A stretch of DNA of 10,203 nucleotides, taken from contig JAFGIA010000322.1 of NCBI GenBank assembly GCA_016929795.1, positions 1 through 10,203 on the forward strand, in the 5' to 3' direction. This DNA is from Anaerolineae bacterium (GTDB lineage Bacteria > Chloroflexota > Anaerolineae > JAAYZQ01). The position numbers and the translations under genes are program-made. This document shows positions 4,165 through 10,203 of this stretch, piece by piece. The first letter of the stretch is position 1. Every line of letters starts with the position of its first letter. The notes under the pieces were generated by a model, which was not told where the DNA came from, did not search any database, and saw nothing but the letters and a program-made list of their open reading frames with translations.

Positions 4165-5439
4165 TCAGTTGTCGATCATCACTTTGATCACATATGGGTC
4201 GGGATAGTTAGCCGTCTGATCCACCACGACCAAACGTAGATAGTAGATGCCTGCGGGTACTGTTGTAGTGTTCCAGTTCATGAGCACGCCCTGGTCTACG
4301 GGCCGTTCGGAAAGGTGCAAAAAGCTCCATTCCGGGAAGCCCTCCTGCCGAAACTCGAGCTTGTAGTACCAGAGGTCGTTGATCCTGGCCGTGCCAACGA
4401 TCGAGACGATCCCCTGCAGTCTGGCACCATGTAGTGGTGAGGTGATGCATACGTCGGGGTTGGGACAGTATTGCCCAGAGGTAGGGGGAAGGGTAGCCGT
4501 CTTCGCGGCAGTCGCCGTCGACGCACGCGTGGATGAGGGAGTGCGATCTAGCCTAGGTGTCGGTGTGGTAGTAGATGTCGAGCTGGACCGGGTGCTCGTG
4601 GCTGTACCTGTACTTCCAGGTTCTCCCGTGGGAGATATCATTGTCATAGCTGTGCTGAGTGGATAGGCTGTGAAGATCTCACGTGTTGGGCCTGTGGAGG
4701 AATCAGTGACAGCAAAAGTGGGTGTATGTTTAATTGCAGGTGGTGACGAGTCAACAAGTGAGATATATACCAGCGCGGCTGCACACGACACCACGAACAA
4801 GAGAGTTAGCCCTCTCACCAGAAAAGCTGGCCGCCTTTCTCGTGTTCGCACCATTTCTTGGTGCGCGACCTCCGCCAGCAATAGATCGGCGCGTGGATGA
4901 AAAGGATCCAGAGCGAGCGTGTGTTCGAACGCACGCTTCGCGTGTGGCAGATTGTGCTCTCTGATATAAACCCGAACACCTTTGCAAAAGATCGCTTCGG
5001 CGAATAGGCGGCGAACGTCATCATCCTGCGGATAGATCCGATGCGCCTTTTCCAGCCACGTGACTGCTTCGTCTACTAAATCTTGCTCCAAGAGTTGTCG
5101 GGCCAAGGCCAATGATCCTTGTGGTTGCGGTAGACTAACTCCCGGCACGCTCTCGTATAGATGCTCCAAATGTTGTTCGTACTGCCGCGGATTGTACGCT
5201 GCCACCTCTGTCAAAAGGTATGATAGGAGCTGCCGGTTCTGACAGAACTGGATTATCGTGTCGATCAGTTCATCAAGGCTGAAGCGTGAGCCGAAGGAGG
5301 TCACTACTGCCGCGAGAGGCTTGCGATACAGACAGAATCGACGGAGTTCACTGTCGTTAAAGGCGGCACGAAGAAGGTCTCGTATGGCTACGAGATTGTA
5401 GAGGAACGGTCCGTTCGTTGTTTCATCCCATCTGGACAT
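4165..5439 (-). CDS. Membrane protein with death-like effector-associated domain (EAD7-like), TPR-like repeats and extracytoplasmic domain
   Basis: This is a 424-residue protein. Residues about 12-95 (LVAIRDLLRAAFNDSELRRFC, SLDELIDTIIQFCQNRQ, LLTEVAAYNPRQYEQHL) have the spacing of effector-associated domain 7, a helical adaptor fold in bacterial conflict systems. Residues about 108-195 form TPR-like helix pairs ending in ALDPFHPRADLLLAEVA. Arg-rich RTRERRP precedes one transmembrane helix (about 204-228), which suggests N-in/C-out topology. Residues about 230-322 are a Ser/Thr/Pro-rich stalk. Residues about 323-424 form a small beta domain (CITSPLHGARLQGIVSIVGTA, WYYKLEF, PAGIYYLRLVVVD). It probably passes a surface signal to a partner carrying a matching EAD; no such partner is in the window. 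The start has only a weak ribosome-binding site. Its lower GC differs from its neighbours, suggesting separate acquisition. The EAD7 call is by recalled pattern. Confidence 0.75.
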   Translation of the reverse strand: MSRWDETTNGPFLYNLVAIRDLLRAAFNDSELRRFCLYRKPLAAVVTSFGSRFSLDELIDTIIQFCQNRQLLSYLLTEVAAYNPRQYEQHLEHLYESVPGVSLPQPQGSLALARQLLEQDLVDEAVTWLEKAHRIYPQDDDVRRLFAEAIFCKGVRVYIREHNLPHAKRAFEHTLALDPFHPRADLLLAEVAHQEMVRTRERRPAFLVRGLTLLFVVSCAAALVYISLVDSSPPAIKHTPTFAVTDSSTGPTREIFTAYPLSTAMTMISPTGEPGSTGTATSTRSSSTSTTTPTPRLDRTPSSTRASTATAAKTATLPPTSGQYCPNPDVCITSPLHGARLQGIVSIVGTARINDLWYYKLEFRQEGFPEWSFLHLSERPVDQGVLMNWNTTTVPAGIYYLRLVVVDQTANYPDPYVIKVMIDN

Positions 5440-5767
5440 GCGAAGCGCCTACGACTTGATTCCTGCTGTGCCGCCGTTATGTCTCTAGCTATCGACACCG
5501 ATTACTCAACCGCTTCCACTTATCCCAACGCCCACCACATCACAGCAAGTTTGCTGGCTGACACATTGCACGGTCTTGTAACGAATCTCAAAAGGATGAG
5601 GTCTGTTCACCCATCTCAATAATCCGCCTTGGACTCCTCAACTTCACCCAGCGCCCTTGCACCTAGGCAGCCTTCGAATTGCCGATGAAAGTCGCCTTTT
5701 TACTCCTTTCTTCGCCACCCAGTCCAACTTACAATGGTACAGAGAAAAGGCGAGTCCAACACCTGAT
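5440..5767. other. Intergenic gap upstream of the membrane-protein gene
   Basis: These 328 bases hold no credible ORF. An inverted repeat CAGCAA-GT-TTGCTG (5543-5556) lies about 104 bases upstream of the membrane-protein start and could be an operator. No clear terminator follows the Mrr-type gene. No promoter with good -35 and -10 boxes and spacing could be assigned, though the gap's size suggests the membrane-protein gene is transcribed separately. Confidence 0.5.
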
Positions 5768-6784
5768 TTAGCCTTCTGCCTCCTCCAGCGCCTCGGGAAC
5801 GTACACCCGTTTGAGCGGGATAAGCCCCTTGTAGCGCGAGTCTAGTGCCTCGTAATGCTGGAGGATCAGGTCGACCAACTCGTCGCCGTCGACGAGACGC
5901 AGGTTGCTCTTGTTGCGGGCAAAGTTACGCGCCGGGGCGGTGAAACTGCCGAGCGTGACGAGCAGACCGTGCTCGCGCGATTCGACCGTGCCGTAAAGCG
6001 CCTGCACGTCTGGGCTGCCCACGTTGCCCTCGCTGCTCTTGACCTGCACTTTAATGATCGGCGGCTCGAAGCCCAGTTCGTCTTTGTGGGCAATGATGTC
6101 AACGCCGCCGTCAGGGCCTTCGGGCGAGACGCGCGTACGGTAGCCCATCGTGCCGAGTAGTTGCGCGACGAATTGTGCCAGGGGATGGCCTTTCAATTCC
6201 TGGGCAAGGCGCTTCAGGATAAAGTCGTGTGTTGTCTGCTCGATGTCAGCAGCCACAACGGCAATCGTTTCATCCTCCGTGGCGGTGGGTGCAACAGGCT
6301 TACCCTCAATCGCGGCGAAGAACTCGTCAGCATAATTCTTGACCTGGAAGAGGCTCATGGCTGAGCCGATCTCATACAGCGCTCCTTGTGTGAAATGGGT
6401 CCGCGGCACGACTCGCAGCCATTTGACGGGGCGCACGTTGGGGTAGCCTGGTTCGAGCTTTGGGTTGTACCGGTACGTGCCCTCGATCCGGCCGAGATGG
6501 ACGTGGCGGTCGCGCTGTGACGGGTACACGACAAGGTCTCCCGGTTTCATTTCGTGGACAAAGCGGAAGAGCTGGCCGCCACTCGTCGGGATGGCACCGG
6601 GTTTGGCGTCAGGGTACGCCTCGGCGTACCTGGCCTTGAACGCTTCACGGTCGGCCTCCAGCGCTCCGAGATCGCCCATTTTGTCCCAGCCGATGGCGAT
6701 GTAGTTCTTTTTGAGGAAAAGGCGATCAGCATCACCGGTCTTGCCGGCGTGGATGCCCCACAACGCCACATCCTGCGAAGCCAT
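5768..6784 (-). CDS. Mrr-type restriction endonuclease with N-terminal PUA/EVE-like domain
   Basis: This is a 338-residue protein. Residues about 5-125 (ALWGIHAGKTGDADRLFLKKNYIAIGWDKMGDL, GDLVVYPSQRDRHVHLGRIEGTYRYNP, YPNVRPVKWL) match the N-terminal domain common in Mrr-like proteins, which resembles PUA/EVE-type modified-base readers. Residues about 195-315 are the Mrr catalytic domain: D229 in GGVDIIA and QVK at 247-249 give the D-QxK form of the PD-(D/E)xK site, followed by PDVQALYG. Mrr-type enzymes usually cut modified DNA. The start at 6784 has AAGGAG six bases upstream; the in-frame ATG ten codons earlier has none. It lies 121 bp downstream of the methyltransferase-nuclease on the same strand with no terminator between, so an operon is likely. 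Whether it cuts modified foreign DNA or works with the neighbour cannot be seen. Confidence 0.85.
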   Translation of the reverse strand: MASQDVALWGIHAGKTGDADRLFLKKNYIAIGWDKMGDLGALEADREAFKARYAEAYPDAKPGAIPTSGGQLFRFVHEMKPGDLVVYPSQRDRHVHLGRIEGTYRYNPKLEPGYPNVRPVKWLRVVPRTHFTQGALYEIGSAMSLFQVKNYADEFFAAIEGKPVAPTATEDETIAVVAADIEQTTHDFILKRLAQELKGHPLAQFVAQLLGTMGYRTRVSPEGPDGGVDIIAHKDELGFEPPIIKVQVKSSEGNVGSPDVQALYGTVESREHGLLVTLGSFTAPARNFARNKSNLRLVDGDELVDLILQHYEALDSRYKGLIPLKRVYVPEALEEAEG

Positions 6785-6905
6785 ATTCGTCTCCTTCACA
6801 CTGGGCCACATCACCTGCTGGTCAGGATGCTCCCACGTCCATGCTCTTTCGTCTGATCAGGTGAGGCACCACTTCGGTCGATGGAGCCCAGACAAACGTC
6901 CCGTC

Positions 6906-9900
6906 TTACTCGTCGCCTTCTTCTTCGGTCGCCTCAACCTCGATGTCCGCATAAGTGAAAAGCGGGAGATCACCTTTTGGTCCCTGGCGCTCGGCGTCCG
7001 TCGGTTCAGAGAAATCGGCGGCTACAAACAAGTCACTTGCGAGGACAGATTTGAGTGCCTCTGCGACCTGCGGCAGCAAGTCGACCGTGGCATCAAGCAC
7101 CCACAGCAGATCGAGCAGTTCCTCGTCGAACTGCCATACAGCGGGCCGGATGTCGTCCAACGGCGAGGACGATCTCCCGGCGCGGTTACGCATGCGGTAG
7201 GCGAGCCAGGACTTGACGACCTCAAGCCCCGAGACACTAAAGTCCCACACCTCGGGACGTACGTTCTCAAAGATCCCCTTGCCGACGTGCAGTTCCTTTT
7301 TGGCCGGATCGTAGGCGAATTCCTCAGGGTATTCTTCAGGAGTGGCAGGCGTGCCGACCTTGCATCTGGCGAACCCTGCCGGCAATCGGCCAGGCTTTCT
7401 GCCTGTCGGCACGTAGCGCTCGCCGTAGGTATGTAGCCAGAGCAGATTCCTGCCGAGGGCAGCAACTTGTTCAAACAAGGTGCTGTCTTTCGTGATGGGG
7501 ATGCGTGGGCCAGGGATCGTCAGCTCATCCCAAAACTTTCTGACGTAGGCCGGCGTCACCAAGAGCGCATAGCAGTAGGCAAAAAAGTCCTCCGCAGCCA
7601 CGGCATAGCCGTAAGTCTGCCCCAACACTCTCAACACTCCTCCAGTGATATTGGCATCTGTTGCGGCAGCGTTTCGCCAAAGCGGGATCACGTCTTTGGC
7701 TCCCCGGTTACAAAAATAGTCCAAATCGGGGAGCTGCTCCGTAGCTACTGCTGCTGGTCCTGTTCCCATTACTTTTGTAAGCAGGCTGGTCAGATAGACT
7801 TGTTTCTCTCCGTGCGCTGATTGGAGGGTAGGCCGAGGGCGGTCACAGAGCCGATTGTCACGCAAGACCCAGTGGCGATCAAAACTCCGGTAAGCGTACC
7901 GAGTCAACCCGTGGGGTGGTACACCCGGCTTGAGAGTCTGGATTGGAGGAAGCTCTCGATCGCTGTTTTCCATTGTCGGATAGCTTCTGCTTGTTTTGCG
8001 AGCCCCTGTTTCCTTGAGTGCCTTCCCACGTTCGGGCGCTGGTAAACTTAGGAGTTTTTCCCATCGTCGCGTCAGTACCTCGCGGCTCTCGCCGATAGGC
8101 CAGGTGCGCTTGAACTGCATCCCGTTTTCTTGCCACGGAAACAGGTTGGTCAGAAGCGGCCAGTCCCAGTAGTCGCTCTCGCCTCGCGGCAAAAAGACGT
8201 CAATCCAGCCGGAGAGGCACTCGCGCCACGGCAAATCCTCGAAACGAGTGATGCTGTCGAGCACTGCCAGCTTGTCGTCGTGCGTGCCCTCTATCTTGCT
8301 GTAATATACATTCGCAGGGGTATCACGCTGAGGTGCGCCGTAGCGTACACCGATGGCAATGGCAACGGGGGTCCGAATCGCAAAGACGTTGTCGGTTTTT
8401 CGTGCTCCCAGGTTGTCGCCTTCCAGGTCGAGTATCCACAGATCGTCAAATGTTTCGCGCATTACCTTGCGCACCCCTGCAAAGCCTGGACCACGCAGGT
8501 ACGATGAGGCGGTGATAAAGCTCACGATCCCCGGGCCGGATTTCGTCTCGAATACCTTCCAGAGCGCCCAACGCCAGAAATAGACATAGTCGTTGTAGAG
8601 GTTCTTGGCGTGAACGCCAAGTCCGTACTCGGCAAGCGGCTCGATAAAGTCTTTGAGCAAAGCATCGCTTTCATCGTCGGCGTCACCAAAACGAACCCAC
8701 CCGCCTTTGCGTTTCTCGTCTGCCCCCGCGGCGATTTGCTGTCTGTCGTATGGCGGATTCCCAATGCAGACCAGCACCGGCGTTTTCGCCTTCACTTGCT
8801 GGGCTCGCCTGTGCTCTTCCCCTAACGGACGGTAAAGTGTCGGGAGCTGTGGCGGCGGTGCGTAAGGCGATTCCAGGGTGTCGGTGAGATACACGTGCGC
8901 TCCATCAGCGGGCAACCTTCCTCCCTGGCTAAAGATCTGCTGTGTAAGACGCAGGTGTGCGACGGCGTATGGGCCCACCAGAATTTCAAACGCGTGTACA
9001 TTCTTGGCTGCTGTGGTTGCGTACGTGGCGCGCATTCCAGAGCCTTTGCGGTCTGAAACCTGCTTCAGGCCATGTTCCACGGCTGTGAGTACATACGTGC
9101 CGGTCCCTGCTGCTGGATCAAGTGTTATCACCGTCGAATCAACAAACGAAAACTGGGCATCGAATTGGTCGGCCAACAAATGGGCGACAAGCCTGACCTG
9201 TGCCCGCACAACCTCGACGGGTGTATAGTAGACCCCGCGATCCTTTCTCATTCGGGGATCATACGCTGCGAGGAAATCTTCGTAGAAGTAGAGCCAGAGA
9301 TCGCCCGGGCTCTTTCTCATCAAGACTTCGACATCGACGGCAGCGATCATGCGCTCCAACAAGCTGACAGGTACCTCAATCTCTTGGCGCGCGGCCTCGT
9401 ATCCGAGAATTTTCAGCGCGTCGGCCAACAACTGGTGCCCTCCGCGTATGGCCTTGGCGGCATCTGGAACAGATAAGCTGTCTGCGCCAGACAACTGGGC
9501 CAGCAGAAAGGCGTAGGTTAGCGTCTGTGCATAGGCATCGGCGAACTGCATGTCATCGGCATCTGGGAAAAGGTAGCGGCGCCAGTCTGCGGCCAAGCCG
9601 CTCAGGTTGGAACCGGAATTTTGGATCGCGTCGAGTACATCAGACCGTAATAGTCGGCAGATGGGTGCCAGCATCTCGGCTAGAGCACGCGCCGTGGACG
9701 GTGTGATGGGCTCCCAGTACAAAAAGTCCCGACAAAGCTCCAGCAGCGCTTCTGCGTCTGATCTGCTCACAGCATCGCGCCCATCCGTGGTCACGTCGCC
9801 CGATAGACGAACCAGCTTCCCTACACGCTCGCCATTGCGGTACAGCGCCCACTCGTTCCCGTCGGTGTACACGAGGTTCGGCAGATCCTTGAACTTTTCC

Positions 9901-10203
9901 CACTGCCGTCTGTCTGCACCCCGCAACCTTTTGGTGTTTGCTCCTTTGCCAGGGGCTTTGAGCTCGACGTGTCCCGTGAGCAGGGATTTGACAGCGACGC
10001 CCATGTCGGGACGACCCGCTAGATCAGTGACGTGTACCTCGGTGACAACCTCCACCTTCAGGTGAAGAGCATCACCAATCGCCTTAAGCATCGCTGCGAC
10101 AGGTTCTTTAAGTTGATCCTCTGGGCTGAACGAAACCGGCAATGCGAACTTTGCCGTGATGTTTTGAGTGAACATCCCGAGCGCAACCGCGAGATCCTCT
10201 AAG
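6906..10203 (-). CDS. Type ISP/IIG-like restriction-modification enzyme (nuclease plus N6-adenine methyltransferase), 5' partial
   Basis: At least 1089 residues, counted from Met at 10175. The N-terminal domain has a PD-(D/E)xK nuclease site: PD at 56-57 in AGRPDMGV, E71-L-K73 in GHVELKAPG. After a helical region comes RGVYYTP (313-319), the methyltransferase motif I (LDPAAGTGTYV, 352-362) and motif IV (GNPPY, 472-476) of gamma-class N6-adenine enzymes. The C-terminal ~500 residues should hold the target-recognition domain typical of type ISP enzymes. There is no helicase region, unlike LlaGI-type ISP proteins of about 1,570 residues, so it is closer to a single-chain IIG layout. The frame stays open to the window edge and the Met at 10175 has no good ribosome-binding site, so the true start is probably outside. 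It would restrict and protect DNA, with the Mrr-type gene next in the operon. Confidence 0.88.
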   Translation of the reverse strand, partial: LEDLAVALGMFTQNITAKFALPVSFSPEDQLKEPVAAMLKAIGDALHLKVEVVTEVHVTDLAGRPDMGVAVKSLLTGHVELKAPGKGANTKRLRGADRRQWEKFKDLPNLVYTDGNEWALYRNGERVGKLVRLSGDVTTDGRDAVSRSDAEALLELCRDFLYWEPITPSTARALAEMLAPICRLLRSDVLDAIQNSGSNLSGLAADWRRYLFPDADDMQFADAYAQTLTYAFLLAQLSGADSLSVPDAAKAIRGGHQLLADALKILGYEAARQEIEVPVSLLERMIAAVDVEVLMRKSPGDLWLYFYEDFLAAYDPRMRKDRGVYYTPVEVVRAQVRLVAHLLADQFDAQFSFVDSTVITLDPAAGTGTYVLTAVEHGLKQVSDRKGSGMRATYATTAAKNVHAFEILVGPYAVAHLRLTQQIFSQGGRLPADGAHVYLTDTLESPYAPPPQLPTLYRPLGEEHRRAQQVKAKTPVLVCIGNPPYDRQQIAAGADEKRKGGWVRFGDADDESDALLKDFIEPLAEYGLGVHAKNLYNDYVYFWRWALWKVFETKSGPGIVSFITASSYLRGPGFAGVRKVMRETFDDLWILDLEGDNLGARKTDNVFAIRTPVAIAIGVRYGAPQRDTPANVYYSKIEGTHDDKLAVLDSITRFEDLPWRECLSGWIDVFLPRGESDYWDWPLLTNLFPWQENGMQFKRTWPIGESREVLTRRWEKLLSLPAPERGKALKETGARKTSRSYPTMENSDRELPPIQTLKPGVPPHGLTRYAYRSFDRHWVLRDNRLCDRPRPTLQSAHGEKQVYLTSLLTKVMGTGPAAVATEQLPDLDYFCNRGAKDVIPLWRNAAATDANITGGVLRVLGQTYGYAVAAEDFFAYCYALLVTPAYVRKFWDELTIPGPRIPITKDSTLFEQVAALGRNLLWLHTYGERYVPTGRKPGRLPAGFARCKVGTPATPEEYPEEFAYDPAKKELHVGKGIFENVRPEVWDFSVSGLEVVKSWLAYRMRNRAGRSSSPLDDIRPAVWQFDEELLDLLWVLDATVDLLPQVAEALKSVLASDLFVAADFSEPTDAERQGPKGDLPLFTYADIEVEATEEEGDE

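Noticed and set aside
5680..5705. Terminator near GTCGCCTTTTT on the plus strand
   Set aside because: The stem is only about three base pairs with mismatches, and there is no plus-strand gene to terminate.

Overview
The window is GC-rich bacterial DNA with every supportable gene on the minus strand, so the genes read from right to left. No taxonomic marker is present. The effector-associated (death-like) domain on a membrane protein, its extracytoplasmic domain of a kind I associate with Chloroflexota, and the mix of restriction and recombination genes make a Chloroflexota-type genome my best guess. That is inference only.

Right half (about 5768-10203), a restriction operon. A large methyltransferase-nuclease of the type ISP/IIG kind, whose 5' end lies beyond the window, is followed 121 bp downstream by a Mrr-type endonuclease with an N-terminal PUA/EVE-like domain. 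Next, across a 328 bp gap, comes an AT-richer gene for a membrane protein: death-like EAD7 domain, TPR-like helices, one transmembrane segment, Ser/Thr/Pro-rich stalk and an extracytoplasmic beta domain. Together these look like a defence island.

Middle (about 3474-4164), a stretch of roughly 690 bp with no credible gene. Next to the following gene it holds a striking run of three abutting perfect hairpins and a fourth hairpin with a U-tract, read on the minus strand. This fourth hairpin is an intrinsic terminator ending about 40 bp before the SWIM-gene start. It looks like a structured leader/attenuator or a small RNA.

Left half (about 1-3473), a DNA-recombination/mobile-element module: a SWIM zinc-finger protein, a sigma-like helix-turn-helix protein coupled to it by an ATGA overlap, a terminator, a tRNA-like element with a degenerate D arm, then an ArdC-type metallopeptidase ORF fused in frame to a Rad52-type annealing protein. 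The Rad52 part has its own perfect Shine-Dalgarno and start inside the ORF. A second, even smaller tRNA-like element follows. Both tRNA-like elements are preceded by the same 10-base sequence and each sits between a stop codon and the next start. The genes share nearly identical ribosome-binding leaders.

The most interesting points are the two D-arm-deficient tRNA-like elements used as gene-border cassettes, the hairpin array with terminator, the ArdC-Rad52 ORF with an internal start, and the SWIM/Rad52 pairing in a bacterial element.
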